From contig NZ_FMVF01000005.1 of NCBI RefSeq assembly GCF_900101895.1, positions 66,463 to 130,462 on the forward strand: a stretch of 64,000 nt of DNA, written 5' to 3'. The position numbers and the translations under genes were made by a program. The notes under the pieces were generated by a model that saw nothing but the letters and a program-made list of their open reading frames with translations, made no database searches and was not told the DNA's origin. This DNA is from Flavobacterium caeni (GTDB taxonomy: Bacteria > Bacteroidota > Bacteroidia > Flavobacteriales > Flavobacteriaceae). Each line of letters opens with the position of its first letter. Position 1 is the stretch's first letter. Shown here piece by piece: positions 7,378 through 17,475 of this stretch.

Positions 7378-10300
7378 TTAGAATTTAGCTTTGAGGTTAA
7401 GCGCAAACGTTCTTACGGTAGGCAATACCCCAGATTGGAAACCTTGAAGGTTACCTGAACTTAAACCAGCTTCAGGATCGGCATCAGGCAAGTTTTTGTG
7501 GATGATCCACAAGTTGGTGCCGGAAAGGCCGATATACAAGTCTTGGAAAGTGTTGTTGAGCACTTTTTTAGAGAATGTATAACCCAAGGTCATTTCGCGA
7601 AGCTTCACAAACGAAGCGTCGTATACGTAGTCAGATGAAGCCGAGCCCAAGTATCCAAGATAGCCGTCGGTTCCTGTACTTTGATCCAAACGCACATTGT
7701 TTGGTGTGCCGTCAGGGAAAACACCAGGGAGGATTACACCACCGGTATCACCGTCAACCGGTGTACGGATAGCCTGTCCGCCATTTACAACAGTGTTGTT
7801 GTAAAGACCTGTTCCTTGTCCGTACCATTGGTCAAGCGAGAATACCTTTCCGCCTTTTTGTACGTCGATCAAGAAGCTCAAAGATACATTTTTGTAGGTA
7901 AAACGGTTGTTCAAGCCACCGGTCCACTGCGGAAGGAAAGTTCCGAGGTTTTTGTCGTTGGTTGAAGAAATCACCCACTTGCCTGTTTCAGGGTCAACCA
8001 TGCGTTGGCCGTTGACATAAATGTAGTCAGATCCTTGTATTACACCATAAGGCTGTCCAACTTGTGCATTGATTGATACACCACCTTGGAAATTACCCAA
8101 CTGGTAGTTGTCGATTCCTTCGTCGAGTTCTTTTACTTCGTTGACGTTTACTGCCCAGTTGGCGGTCATATCCCATGTGAAATTCTCTGTTTTTACCGGA
8201 ACCAGGTTCAACGACGCTTCGATACCGCGGTTCTCTACCAAACCAACGTTGGTCCACTTTCTGGTGTATCCTGTCGCTTCCGAAATTGGCAAGTCGACGA
8301 TTTGATCGCGTGTTTCGGTTTTGTACACCGATACATCGAGGCCTACGCGCTTTTGGAACATCTGCAATTCGAGACCAGCTTCGATACTTTCGGTTCTCTC
8401 CGGTTTCAAATCTGGATTTTGTTTTGTCGAAGGCACTGAATACATGTTAGAATAGAAGGCAGGAACGGTAGGGAATGTATCTACCAAGCTATAGCTAGGT
8501 GCATCGTTACCTACTTGTGCGTAACCTACACGAACTTTACCAAGTTGTAACCAGTTGGCGTCAACCAGTCCAGAGAACACAAAACTTCCCGACAATGAAT
8601 AGTATCCGTAGTCGTTAAATCCATCCGGCAAAGTAGAGGACACGTCATGACGATAAGTACCGTCTAAATACAAGAAGTCGTCATATCCGAGGGATGCGCT
8701 GGCATAATAACCATCTACTTCACGTGTGTATTGTCCTTCAGGAACAATGGCGTTCGCATTGAGTGAGTTGTTGATGGTGTAGTGGTTAGGCACGTAAATT
8801 CCGCCAAGGGTCGAAGCGCGCAATGAAGACATTTCTTCTCTGCGGATGTTGACGCCCAAAACACCTTTAAGGTTTAATTTTTCGGTCAAATCGAAATGAT
8901 AGTCAAAGAACATATCATAGTTAGATTCTGTTCTGTTGCGCATGAATTTCATGTATCCTGAAGATTCGTTGGTGTTTTGCGTTCCGAAAGTGTCGCCCGC
9001 ATAAGATCCTTGTGCACGACGCTCTTCTTGTACTTCAGCATAAGTGTCCACCGACAAACGGCCGGTCACATCCAACCATTTTGCAATTTCATATGTAACG
9101 GCAGCATTACCTACAAAGCGGGTACGCTGGTCGTTCTGGTAGTTTTCATAACGCTCGAAATAAGGGTTGTTCCAGTATGCCGGTGAGAGGTTAGGTTGAC
9201 CGCCAGCCAAGGATACACCACCCAAAGAGGCATTCCAAGTGTAATTCTTGCCAGTGGCGTTGTAAATGTTGCGCAAGTCATAAACATCTACGTTGGTAGC
9301 CCACCACTGTCTAAAACCTGCAACCAAGTTTCCGTTGTAGCCTGTTCCGTTACGACCCTGTGTTCTGGTGTCGATAAAGTTAGCCATGAACGACGCTTTG
9401 AGTTTGTCTGTCAGGTTATAAGATGCATTGGCCAACACCGAGTTTTTCTTTTGCTCGCTGTTCGGCATGATCCCTGTAGACCCCAAATTGGTGAATGACA
9501 TGTTAAACGCGCCTTTGTCGTTACCGCCATTAAGGCTAACCGTATTGCTACGGGTAAAGGCTGTTTGAAAGAATTTAGAAGGATCGTTTTGGGCAGCTAC
9601 CCAAGGCGTTGCTTTTTGGTAGTTCGGGTGCTCTGGCACGAATGAATCCCATTGGTATACCAGGTTTCCGGTAAAGGCCGGACCAAAAGAGGCATCGTCG
9701 CCGGTTCTTACCGCAGTATCTGCTTCACCGTCACCGTTTACGTCACGTGAAGTTCTGAATAATTCCCCAAAATAACCTTGTCCGTAAACTTTTTGATAGT
9801 CGACAAAGGTTTTCTTGTCTATATTTCCAACGCTAATGCTTGTGTCAAGCGTTACGCCCAATCCAGAGCCTTGCTTGCCTTTCTTTGTTGTGATCATGAT
9901 TGCGCCATTCGCGGCACGAGAACCGTACAAAGCAGTCGCAGCCGCACCTTTCAAAACGTTGATTGATTCGATATCGGCAGGGTTGATATCCGCTGCCGCG
10001 TTACCATAGTCATAGCCGAATCGACCTGTCGTTTGATTGACATTGTTGTTGTTGGTGTTGTCGAGCGGAACGCCGTCGATAACAAACAACGCCTGGTTGT
10101 TGTTGTTCAGGGATTTGTAACCGCGGATAATGACGTTGGTAGAACCACCTAAGTTGCCGTTGGTTTTAACCTGAAGCCCCGATACTTTACCGGAAAGGTT
10201 GTTGATAAAGTTTGTGTTTGGAACACGGTTCACTTCATCACCGTCGACCTTTTGGGTGCCGTATCCGAGCGATTTTTTGTCTCGGGTGATACCCAACGCT

Positions 10301-10617
10301 GTTACCACAACGCCTTCAAGTTGTACGGAATCGTCGGCCAAACTTACGGTCATGTTGAGGGAAGCCGGACGCTCAACCGTTTTCATGCCAAGGAAACTGA
10401 ACACGAGCGCCTGCCCCTGGGTTGCCTTGATTTGGAATTTCCCGTCAATGTCGGTCTGGACCCCTGTAGTGGTGCCTTTGACGAGAACGTTTACACCGGG
10501 AAGCGGAAGGCCAGCCTGATCCTGTACCGTTCCGTTCACCGTGATCTCTTGCGCAAAAGTGATTTGCGTAATTAGCGCAAAAAATAGCGCTAATAATCCA
10601 TTGAACTTTAGTTTCAT
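7378..10617 (-). CDS. SusC/RagA family TonB-linked outer membrane protein
   Basis: The 1079-residue TonB-dependent transporter has a signal peptide (cleavage near residue 22, ITFAQ). A carboxypeptidase-regulatory-like domain follows (about 25-100, VNGTVQDQAGLPLPGVNV). The plug domain (about 115-240) carries GVVVTALGI, the VIRGYKSLNNNNQALFVIDGVPLDN segment that is typical of SusC, and VLKGAAATALYGSRAANGAI. The rest is a 22-strand barrel ending in aromatic-rich TFALNLKAKF. It imports oligomers using TonB/ExbBD energy together with the downstream SusD partner. Length is typical, and no frameshift is visible. Confidence 0.96.
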   Translation of the reverse strand: MKLKFNGLLALFFALITQITFAQEITVNGTVQDQAGLPLPGVNVLVKGTTTGVQTDIDGKFQIKATQGQALVFSFLGMKTVERPASLNMTVSLADDSVQLEGVVVTALGITRDKKSLGYGTQKVDGDEVNRVPNTNFINNLSGKVSGLQVKTNGNLGGSTNVIIRGYKSLNNNNQALFVIDGVPLDNTNNNNVNQTTGRFGYDYGNAAADINPADIESINVLKGAAATALYGSRAANGAIMITTKKGKQGSGLGVTLDTSISVGNIDKKTFVDYQKVYGQGYFGELFRTSRDVNGDGEADTAVRTGDDASFGPAFTGNLVYQWDSFVPEHPNYQKATPWVAAQNDPSKFFQTAFTRSNTVSLNGGNDKGAFNMSFTNLGSTGIMPNSEQKKNSVLANASYNLTDKLKASFMANFIDTRTQGRNGTGYNGNLVAGFRQWWATNVDVYDLRNIYNATGKNYTWNASLGGVSLAGGQPNLSPAYWNNPYFERYENYQNDQRTRFVGNAAVTYEIAKWLDVTGRLSVDTYAEVQEERRAQGSYAGDTFGTQNTNESSGYMKFMRNRTESNYDMFFDYHFDLTEKLNLKGVLGVNIRREEMSSLRASTLGGIYVPNHYTINNSLNANAIVPEGQYTREVDGYYASASLGYDDFLYLDGTYRHDVSSTLPDGFNDYGYYSLSGSFVFSGLVDANWLQLGKVRVGYAQVGNDAPSYSLVDTFPTVPAFYSNMYSVPSTKQNPDLKPERTESIEAGLELQMFQKRVGLDVSVYKTETRDQIVDLPISEATGYTRKWTNVGLVENRGIEASLNLVPVKTENFTWDMTANWAVNVNEVKELDEGIDNYQLGNFQGGVSINAQVGQPYGVIQGSDYIYVNGQRMVDPETGKWVISSTNDKNLGTFLPQWTGGLNNRFTYKNVSLSFLIDVQKGGKVFSLDQWYGQGTGLYNNTVVNGGQAIRTPVDGDTGGVILPGVFPDGTPNNVRLDQSTGTDGYLGYLGSASSDYVYDASFVKLREMTLGYTFSKKVLNNTFQDLYIGLSGTNLWIIHKNLPDADPEAGLSSGNLQGFQSGVLPTVRTFALNLKAKF

Positions 10618-10718
10618 TTTTAATTATTTTGAATTAGTTAGCCCAAATTTCCAAATAAATTGTTAACTATCCTAATGGTGTAGCGACTTTTTTTGCAAAA
10701 TTTTTCAAGAAAAAACGC

Positions 10719-12431
10719 TTAAAAACTGGTTTTGAAACTGATATGCACAATAGAGTTTGAGAGTTTGATTGCCTGGTCGTTCGTACTGCCGTTGGCATAG
10801 ACGATGTTGAACAGTCCTGTTTTGGTCAAAAGTCCGAAGCCAAACCCAAGCCCCAGAAGGCTTCCGCCGTTGTCTGAAGAGTCGTCGCGAAAGTACCCGT
10901 AATCGATGATCGTGTGTGCATAAATTCCCGGTGTCAATACATAGCGGTATTCGGTTAACAATGAGGTAAATAGATTGCCTTGCAGGCTGTTCTCGTTAAA
11001 GCCGCGGATCGAGTTGATCCCGCCAAACCGGTGCAGTTCGTTGACGATGTATTTGTCGCTGTCGAGCAGGAAGTTTTGGGTCTTGAGATGAAACAGGTTT
11101 TTCTCGTTCAAATAGAAGTTGTGCTTGAGTTCGAGCTGGGCGAAAAACTGTCCGTTTTTTTCGAATTTCGATTCGCGCGAACCCAAGCCTGCTTTTGCAT
11201 AAAGCCGTGTTTTTTCGGGGAACAGAAAGTCGTCGGGCTTGAAGTCCATGAACTCGAAATGCGTCGTAAAAAAAGTACTCGTAAAATCGCTCAAACTCGA
11301 TAGGTTTACATTTTGGATGTCGCTCGATTCGGTCGACTGATAGCCCAAATATAACCTCGTGTTGTAATTGAAAAAATATCCCAAGTCTAACGCTGTGCGC
11401 GTGTTCTGGAATGTGCTGTCCTGTTTGAAGATATTGAGGTTTCCTTTGAGCGCAAACGGCGATTTGAAAATATAAGGCAGTTCGATTGCGGCATTGAACG
11501 TCTTTTGGTCGTTGCCGTCGCTTTTCCAGTAAATGGTGAACGTTTCGCCGGTGTTGAGGATGTTGTTCAAAATCAAATCGACGTAGCCGTTGAAACGGAC
11601 CTTGTTGTCGTCGCCGTTCGAAAATCCGATAAAGCCGTCAAACGTGTTGGCTTTGTTTTTTTCGAGGTAGACGTAGATTTTGGTCGAATCGGTCTCGAAC
11701 AATATTTCGGGGTGCTTGATTTGTTTGACGAAACGGAATTTGTCGAAATCGGTGCGCAGTTGCTGCAACGTCTCCTGGTTGAACGTTCGGTTGCGGTACA
11801 TCCGTTTGATTTGCCGCTTGTGGCCCTCGGGGAATTTGGTGTAGCCGTTGATGACAATATCATTTACCTGCCGCGGCGCGTTGAGTGTCAGCTTAAGATT
11901 GGCATGCAGGCTGCCCTGACGGTCGGACAAATCGGTCAATTGCAATTTGGCCATCGCGTAGCCTTTTTTCTCCAATCGCGACAATGTGGCGTTGAGGAAA
12001 TTTTCGACTTCGGTATACGGCATCGCGAGTGTGTCGTTGGTTTCGCTCGGGAAGGCGATGGTTCGCAATTCGGGAACCGTTCCGATATATAGGTGTAGTG
12101 TTTTGGTAACCGAGCCGAGCGCAAACCGGAACAAAAAGGTCGAGTCGGTGGGTTTTTCGTTGCCAAGGATTTCGTGGGTGACAAATCCGGCGCGTGCGAG
12201 TTTTTGCGAAACGGTTCGCACTTCGTCGGTGATCGATTTGGCGTTGGTGTGTTGTGGGTTGTATCCGATGGAGTCGATCGTCTTGGTTTCGGCGTCGGAG
12301 GCCCCGTTGATTTTGAGGCGCAGGGTTTGGGCCGAAAGCGGGCTTCCGAGCAACAGCAACAAAACCAATCCGAACCAATTTTTCAACCGTAGATTTTTTG
12401 ATAAAAGTAACGCAAAAATAAGCCGTTTCAT
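10719..12431 (-). CDS. Omp85/BamA-TamA-like outer membrane protein
   Basis: Starting at 12431 the product is 570 residues with a hydrophobic export signal (about residues 14-34, ending SPLSAQ). A longer in-frame start exists but would place 72 unrelated residues before the signal. Residues about 40-250 look like POTRA repeats (for example VNDIVINGYTKFPEGHKRQI). The C-terminal half is a 16-strand-type barrel with the Omp85 loop motif FGGINSIRGFNENSLQGN and an aromatic end. Family members insert or translocate proteins across the outer membrane. The essential BamA is usually longer (about 800 residues) with five POTRA domains, so this is more likely a TamA-like or FhaC-like accessory member. 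It is divergent from rpsL. Confidence 0.82.
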   Translation of the reverse strand: MKRLIFALLLSKNLRLKNWFGLVLLLLLGSPLSAQTLRLKINGASDAETKTIDSIGYNPQHTNAKSITDEVRTVSQKLARAGFVTHEILGNEKPTDSTFLFRFALGSVTKTLHLYIGTVPELRTIAFPSETNDTLAMPYTEVENFLNATLSRLEKKGYAMAKLQLTDLSDRQGSLHANLKLTLNAPRQVNDIVINGYTKFPEGHKRQIKRMYRNRTFNQETLQQLRTDFDKFRFVKQIKHPEILFETDSTKIYVYLEKNKANTFDGFIGFSNGDDNKVRFNGYVDLILNNILNTGETFTIYWKSDGNDQKTFNAAIELPYIFKSPFALKGNLNIFKQDSTFQNTRTALDLGYFFNYNTRLYLGYQSTESSDIQNVNLSSLSDFTSTFFTTHFEFMDFKPDDFLFPEKTRLYAKAGLGSRESKFEKNGQFFAQLELKHNFYLNEKNLFHLKTQNFLLDSDKYIVNELHRFGGINSIRGFNENSLQGNLFTSLLTEYRYVLTPGIYAHTIIDYGYFRDDSSDNGGSLLGLGFGFGLLTKTGLFNIVYANGSTNDQAIKLSNSIVHISFKTSF

Positions 12432-12564
12432 ATCTGCCTGAAAAAGGTTCGGTTGATAATTGTACGGTGCCTTCAAAAAGCATCCCCAAAATCGCAAGGC
12501 CACGACGTTGCAATCGGCTGACAACCACAAATATTTAATTGTTATGAAAATTAATGTTTTAAGA

Positions 12565-12595
12565 TTTGTTTCGTTCAAAATTATCACTACATTTG
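12565..12595 (+). promoter_or_regulatory. Promoter of the ribosomal super-operon
   Basis: A TTTG (12565-12568) and a perfect TAnnTTTG box, TACATTTG (12588-12595), are separated by 19 bp, matching the Bacteroidota sigma-A consensus (TTTG/TTG, about 19-20 bp, TAnnTTTG). Transcription would start near 12600. That would put a small CCCG/CGGG hairpin with a T-run (12600-12619) at the very 5' end of the mRNA, about 30 nt before the rpsL start. Confidence 0.75.
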
Positions 12596-12648
12596 CAACC
12601 CCGTAAAAAGCGGGATTTTTATAACGTAATATATTTTTAGTATTCATT

Positions 12649-13032
12649 ATGCCAACAATTCAACAATTAGTAAGAACTGGAAGAACCCAGATAACTAAGA
12701 AGAGTAAATCGGTTGCTTTGGATTCATGTCCGCAAAGACGTGGCGTTTGTACGCGTGTTTACACCACCACCCCTAAAAAACCAAACTCGGCGATGCGTAA
12801 AGTAGCGCGTGTACGTTTGACCAACGGGAACGAGGTGAACGCTTACATCCCAGGTGAAGGACACAACCTCCAAGAGCACTCGATAGTATTAGTTAGGGGC
12901 GGAAGGGTAAAAGATTTGCCAGGCGTTCGTTACCACATTGTACGCGGAGCACTCGATACTTCAGGTGTCGCAGGCCGTACGCAACGTCGTTCGAAGTATG
13001 GTGCAAAACGCCCTAAAGAAGCGAAAAAGTAA
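12649..13032 (+). CDS. rpsL: 30S ribosomal protein S12
   Basis: This 127-residue protein of the decoding centre is first in the super-operon. The conserved loops [13 protein letters not shown] and [17 protein letters not shown] are intact. The lysines equivalent to E. coli Lys43 and Lys88 are unchanged, so no classical streptomycin-resistance substitution is present. The start is fixed by the conserved MPTIQQLVR. The spacer to rpsG (118 bp) is unusually long and holds an inverted octamer repeat. Confidence 0.99.
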
Positions 13033-13040
13033 TTTTAACA

Positions 13041-13135
13041 GTCATAAAGTCGTAAAGTCGAAAGTCATAAAGGCGAAGACAAATTACGGTTCGGATGCCT
13101 TTAAGACTTTAAGACCTTAAGACTTTAAGACCAAA
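13041..13135. repeat. Inverted octamer-repeat hairpin between rpsL and rpsG
   Basis: The left half has repeated units such as AAAGTCGTAAAGTC and AAAGTCATAAAGGC. The right half repeats CTTTAAGA units starting GCCTTTAAGACTTTAAGACC. The halves are roughly complementary over about 30 bases around a 20-base loop, so the spacer could fold into a long hairpin in the mRNA. A related repeat lies after rpsK at 27737-27800 and shares GTCGTAAAGTC and AAAGTCATAAAGGCGAA. Confidence 0.6.
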
Positions 13136-13150
13136 ACTTTAAGAAAAGAC

Positions 13151-13627
13151 ATGAGAAAAAGACAGGCAAAGAAAAGACCTCTTTTACCAGATCCAAGGTT
13201 TAACGACCAATTGGTAACGCGTTTTGTGAACAACTTGATGTGGGACGGTAAGAAATCAACCGCTTTCAAAGTATTCTATGATGCGATCGATATCGTAGAG
13301 TCTAAAAAGCAAGACGCCGAAAAATCGGCGCTCGAAATCTGGAAAGATGCATTGACCAACGTCATGCCGCACGTAGAAGTACGTTCGCGTCGTGTAGGGG
13401 GTGCTACCTTCCAAATCCCGATGCAAATTCGTCCAGACCGTAAAATCTCTATGGCGATGAAATGGATGATCCTTTACGCGCGTCGTAGAAATGAGAAATC
13501 CATGGCTGCCAAATTGGCGTCTGAAGTCCTGGCTGCTGCCAAGGAAGAAGGTGCTGCGGTGAAAAAGCGTATGGATACGCACAAAATGGCCGAAGCAAAC
13601 AAAGCATTCTCTCACTTTAGATTCTAA
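13151..13627 (+). CDS. rpsG: 30S ribosomal protein S7
   Basis: The 158-residue protein binds the 3' major domain of 16S rRNA and nucleates assembly of the head. It begins [19 protein letters not shown] and carries the conserved [19 protein letters not shown] segment and the C-terminal [20 protein letters not shown]. Length matches the bacterial family. It is followed after six bases by fusA. Order S12-S7-EF-G is the ancestral str arrangement. Confidence 0.99.
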   Translation: MRKRQAKKRPLLPDPRFNDQLVTRFVNNLMWDGKKSTAFKVFYDAIDIVESKKQDAEKSALEIWKDALTNVMPHVEVRSRRVGGATFQIPMQIRPDRKISMAMKWMILYARRRNEKSMAAKLASEVLAAAKEEGAAVKKRMDTHKMAEANKAFSHFRF

Positions 13628-13633
13628 TCAGCA

Positions 13634-15793
13634 ATGGCAAGAGATTTAAAATACACCAGAAATATTGGAATTGCTGCTCACATTGATGCCGGTAAAACGA
13701 CAACAACCGAGCGTATCCTTTTTTATACCGGAAAGTCACACAAAATCGGTGAGGTGCACGATGGTGCTGCAACGATGGACTGGATGGCGCAAGAGCAAGA
13801 GCGTGGAATCACGATTACTTCTGCTGCGACAACCTGTGAGTGGAGCTTCCCAACGAATCAAGGTAAACCTACCGCCGATTCAAAACCATACCACTTCAAC
13901 ATCATCGACACCCCGGGACACGTTGACTTTACCGTAGAGGTAAACCGTTCATTGCGTGTACTCGACGGATTGGTATTCTTGTTTTCTGCAGTTGACGGCG
14001 TTGAGCCACAATCGGAAACCAACTGGCGTTTGGCGGATCAATACCGCGTACCCCGTATGGGCTTCGTGAACAAGATGGACCGTCAAGGTTCGAACTTCTT
14101 GGGCGTATGCCAGCAAGTTCGCGACATGTTGAAATCAAACGCCGTGGCGATCACGTTGCCAATCGGTGACGAAATCGACTTTAAAGGTGTCGTTGACCTC
14201 GTGAAAAACCAGGCAATCGTATGGCACGATGAAACGCAAGGCGCTACCTTCGACATCGTTGACATCCCTGCCGACATGGTAGACGAAGTAAAACAATACA
14301 GAGACATCCTCATCGAGGCGGTTGCCGATTACGATGACAGCTTGCTCGACAAATACATGGAAGATCCGGATTCAATCACTGAAGAAGAGATCAACAATGC
14401 ATTGCGTGCCGCTACGATCGACATGGCCATCATCCCGATGATCGCCGGTTCTTCGTTCAAGAACAAAGGTGTTCAGTTCATGCTCGACGCTGTTTGTAAA
14501 TATTTGCCGTCTCCACTCGACAAAGAAGGTATCGAAGGTATCGACCCGGATGATGCTGATTTGCTCGAAGAAGACCAAACCAAAATCTTGCGTCGTCCAG
14601 ACGTAAAAGAGCCTTTCGCGGCTTTGGCATTTAAGATTGCTACCGACCCGTTCGTAGGTCGTTTGGCGTTCTTCCGTGCCTATTCAGGTCGTTTGGATGC
14701 AGGTTCTTACATCTTGAACACCCGTTCAGGTAACAAAGAGCGTATCTCCCGTATCTACCAGATGCACGCCAACAAACAAAACCCAATCGAGTACATCGAG
14801 GCAGGTGACATTGGTGCAGCTGTAGGTTTCAAAGACATCAAAACAGGTGATACTTTGTGCGACGAGAAACACCCAATCATCCTCGAATCGATGAAATTCC
14901 CTGATCCGGTAATCGGTATCGCGATCGAGCCTAAAACCAAGGCCGACGTAGACAAAATGGGTATGGCTTTGGCGAAATTGGCCGAAGAGGATCCAACGTT
15001 TACCGTTCGTACCGACGAAGCTTCGGGACAAACCATCATCTCGGGTATGGGCGAGTTGCACCTTGACATCTTGATCGACCGTATGAAGCGCGAGTTCAAG
15101 GTAGAGGTGAACCAAGGCGAGCCGCAGGTAGAATACAAAGAAGCATTCACAAGATCTGCACAGCACCGCGAAGTGTACAAGAAACAATCGGGTGGTCGTG
15201 GTAAGTTTGGTGACATCGTGTTCCGTTTGGAGCCGGCTGACGAAGTCGATGGCAAAGTGCCGATGGGCTTGCAGTTCGTCAACGAAGTAAAAGGTGGTAA
15301 TGTTCCTAAGGAATTTATCCCTGCCGTTGAGAAAGGTTTCCGCGAATCGATGAAAACGGGTCCTTTGGCCGGTTATGCGGTAGACAGCTTGAAAGTGACG
15401 TTGCTCGACGGATCGTACCACGCGGTCGACTCTGACGCCTTGTCATTTGAATTGGCGGCCAAGATGGGTTACAAAGAAGTAGCGAAAGCTGCGGGTGCCA
15501 TCATCCTTGAGCCGATCATGAAAATCGAGGTGATTACGCCAGAAGAAAACATGGGTGACATTGTAGGTGACTTGAACCGTCGTCGCGGACAAGTGAACGA
15601 CATGGGCGACAGAAATGGTGCTAAAACCATCAAAGCCAATGTGCCGTTGTCTGAGATGTTCGGCTACGTGACTACGTTGCGTACGTTGTCTTCGGGTCGT
15701 GCGACTTCTACCATGGAGTTCTCACACTACGAGGAAACGCCTTCGAACATTTCGGAAGCCGTTATCAAAAAGGCAAAAGGAGTAACCGCTTAA
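13634..15793 (+). CDS. fusA: Translation elongation factor G
   Basis: The 719-residue GTPase drives ribosomal translocation and, with RRF, recycling. G1 is AHIDAGKT (residues 15-22), G2 lies in [13 protein letters not shown]3 is DTPGH, and G4 is NKMD. The remaining domains II-V are complete, ending in [17 protein letters not shown]. The switch region has a Bacteroidota-type insert ([15 protein letters not shown]) before the G3 strand. tuf does not follow as it does in Enterobacteria; rpsJ comes next after 11 bases, so the str and S10 operons are fused. Confidence 0.99.
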   Translation: MARDLKYTRNIGIAAHIDAGKTTTTERILFYTGKSHKIGEVHDGAATMDWMAQEQERGITITSAATTCEWSFPTNQGKPTADSKPYHFNIIDTPGHVDFTVEVNRSLRVLDGLVFLFSAVDGVEPQSETNWRLADQYRVPRMGFVNKMDRQGSNFLGVCQQVRDMLKSNAVAITLPIGDEIDFKGVVDLVKNQAIVWHDETQGATFDIVDIPADMVDEVKQYRDILIEAVADYDDSLLDKYMEDPDSITEEEINNALRAATIDMAIIPMIAGSSFKNKGVQFMLDAVCKYLPSPLDKEGIEGIDPDDADLLEEDQTKILRRPDVKEPFAALAFKIATDPFVGRLAFFRAYSGRLDAGSYILNTRSGNKERISRIYQMHANKQNPIEYIEAGDIGAAVGFKDIKTGDTLCDEKHPIILESMKFPDPVIGIAIEPKTKADVDKMGMALAKLAEEDPTFTVRTDEASGQTIISGMGELHLDILIDRMKREFKVEVNQGEPQVEYKEAFTRSAQHREVYKKQSGGRGKFGDIVFRLEPADEVDGKVPMGLQFVNEVKGGNVPKEFIPAVEKGFRESMKTGPLAGYAVDSLKVTLLDGSYHAVDSDALSFELAAKMGYKEVAKAAGAIILEPIMKIEVITPEENMGDIVGDLNRRRGQVNDMGDRNGAKTIKANVPLSEMFGYVTTLRTLSSGRATSTMEFSHYEETPSNISEAVIKKAKGVTA

Positions 15794-15804
15794 TATTTTA
15801 AAAG

Positions 15805-16110
15805 ATGAGTCAAAAAATCAGAATAAAATTGAAATCTTACGATCACATGCTCGTAGACAAGTCGTCTGAGAAGATCGTAAAAACAGTAAAGAGCACTGGA
15901 GCGGTTGTAACTGGCCCGATTCCGTTGCCTACACACAAAAAATTGTTTACCGTTTTGCGCTCGCCGCACGTAAACAAGAAAGCACGTGAGCAGTTCGAAG
16001 TGATGTCTTACAAAAGATTGATCGACATCTACTCTTCGTCTTCAAAAACCATCGACGCGTTGATGAAACTCGAATTGCCTAGCGGCGTCGAGGTCGAAAT
16101 CAAAGTATAA
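15805..16110 (+). CDS. rpsJ: 30S ribosomal protein S10
   Basis: The 101-residue protein sits in the 30S head and doubles as NusE in antitermination complexes. Conserved elements are [36 protein letters not shown] and the C-terminal [11 protein letters not shown]. It lies between fusA and rplC. A strong 13-bp hairpin follows its stop codon, in the 111-bp spacer before rplC. Confidence 0.99.
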   Translation: MSQKIRIKLKSYDHMLVDKSSEKIVKTVKSTGAVVTGPIPLPTHKKLFTVLRSPHVNKKAREQFEVMSYKRLIDIYSSSSKTIDALMKLELPSGVEVEIKV

Positions 16111-16126
16111 GTATCCATAAGATTTG

Positions 16127-16165
16127 GTATAAAGTATCGGGATTTTGCGTCTCGATGCTTTATAC
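16127..16165 (+). promoter_or_regulatory. Stem-loop in the rpsJ-rplC spacer (possible leader)
   Basis: GTATAAAGTATCG (16127-16139) pairs with CGATGCTTTATAC (16153-16165) over 13 positions with one G-U pair and a 13-base loop. No T-run follows at once, so it is unlikely to be a simple terminator. In E. coli the S10 operon is controlled by L4 binding to the leader; here rplC and rplD lie directly downstream, so an r-protein-binding or mRNA-processing site is a reasonable guess. Confidence 0.5.
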
Positions 16166-16221
16166 TTATGTCTAAAAGGAACAATAAAGAATTTTTTTTA
16201 ATAATCAATAAATTAGTAATT

Positions 16222-16839
16222 ATGTCTGGGTTAATCGGAAGAAAAATCGGCATGACTTCAATCTTTGACGAGAACGGGAAAAACATCCCTTGTACCGTAA
16301 TCGAAGCAGGTCCATGTGTCGTTACCCAAGTCAGAACCACAGCGGTCGACGGGTATGAAGCGTTGCAACTTGGTTTCGATGACAAATCTGAAAAACATTC
16401 CACAAAAGCGGCTACTGGCCACTTTAAGAAAGCGGGAACTGTTGCCAAGAAAAAAGTCGTCGAATTCCAGGATTTCGCAACAGAACAAAAATTGGGTGAC
16501 ATCCTTGATGTAACCGTTTTTGCAGAAGGTGAATTTGTGGACGTTCAAGGCGTCTCAAAAGGTAAAGGTTTCCAAGGTGTCGTCAAGCGTCATGGCTTTG
16601 GTGGTGTAGGTCAGTCTACACACGGTCAGCACAACCGTTTGAGAGCACCGGGATCTGTGGGTGCATCGTCTTATCCGTCACGCGTATTCAAAGGAATGCG
16701 TATGGCCGGCAGAATGGGCGGTGAAAATGTTAAAGTTCAAAACTTGAGAGTATTGAAGGTAATCGCCGACAAAAACCTGTTGTTGGTTAAAGGTGCGGTT
16801 CCAGGACACAACAACTCTTATGTAATCATTCAGAAGTAA
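16222..16839 (+). CDS. rplC: 50S ribosomal protein L3
   Basis: The 205-residue protein helps form the peptidyl-transferase region. The start at 16222 ([15 protein letters not shown]) is the family start; an in-frame Met 18 codons upstream would add a hydrophobic extension lacking in homologues. The conserved [23 protein letters not shown] loop reaches the catalytic centre and contains the usual glutamine methylation region. Its stop overlaps the rplD start by one base (TAATG), which indicates coupling. Confidence 0.98.
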   Translation: MSGLIGRKIGMTSIFDENGKNIPCTVIEAGPCVVTQVRTTAVDGYEALQLGFDDKSEKHSTKAATGHFKKAGTVAKKKVVEFQDFATEQKLGDILDVTVFAEGEFVDVQGVSKGKGFQGVVKRHGFGGVGQSTHGQHNRLRAPGSVGASSYPSRVFKGMRMAGRMGGENVKVQNLRVLKVIADKNLLLVKGAVPGHNNSYVIIQK

Positions 16840-17468
16840 TGGAAGTAAAAGTTTTAAATATCAGCGGAAAAGAAACTGGAAGAAAAGTACAGCTTTCTGA
16901 CGACGTTTTTGGGATCGAGCCAAACAACCACGCGGTTTACCTCGACGTGAAACAATACTTGGCCAACCAAAGACAAGGAACGCACAAAGCCAAAGAGCGT
17001 GCTGAAGTAACCGGATCTACACGTAAGATCAAAAAACAAAAAGGTACCGGTACGGCACGTGCGGGATCTGTGAAGAACCCTTTGTTCAAAGGTGGTGGTA
17101 CCGTTTTCGGACCGCGCCCGAGAAGCTACTCGTTCAAATTGAACAAGAACTTGAAGCGTTTGGCCCGTAAATCGGCTTTCTCGATCAAGGCAAAAGAGTC
17201 GAGTTTGATTGTTTTGGAAGACTTCAACTTCGAAACGCCAAACACCAAGAATTTCATCAATGTGTTGAAAGCATTGGGGTTAGAAAACAAAAAATCTTTG
17301 TTCGTGTTGGGTGATACAAATAAAAATGTATATTTGTCCTCGCGCAATTTGAAAGCTTCTAATGTAGTAACTAGCTCAGAATTAAGCACTTATGCAATTT
17401 TAAATGCAAATAATTTGGTGCTTCTGGAAGGTTCTGTAGAAGGAATTGTAGAAAATTTAAGCAAATAA
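16839..17468 (+). CDS. rplD: 50S ribosomal protein L4
   Basis: This 209-residue protein lines the exit tunnel with its extended loop, visible as the basic segment KKQKGTGTARAGSVKNPLF and FGPRPRSY. In E. coli L4 also represses its own operon by binding the leader RNA. The N-terminus [19 protein letters not shown] agrees with flavobacterial homologues. It shares its first A with the rplC stop codon. No macrolide-type change can be judged without an alignment. Confidence 0.98.
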   Translation: MEVKVLNISGKETGRKVQLSDDVFGIEPNNHAVYLDVKQYLANQRQGTHKAKERAEVTGSTRKIKKQKGTGTARAGSVKNPLFKGGGTVFGPRPRSYSFKLNKNLKRLARKSAFSIKAKESSLIVLEDFNFETPNTKNFINVLKALGLENKKSLFVLGDTNKNVYLSSRNLKASNVVTSSELSTYAILNANNLVLLEGSVEGIVENLSK

Positions 17469-17475
17469 TTACGAC

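Noticed and set aside
5887-10617. A full polysaccharide utilisation locus
   Set aside because: Only the transporter pair is present; no enzymes or sensor lie on either side.
13634-15804. Lack of tuf after fusA considered as a deletion
   Set aside because: The fusA-rpsJ junction is clean and Bacteroidota usually keep tuf elsewhere.
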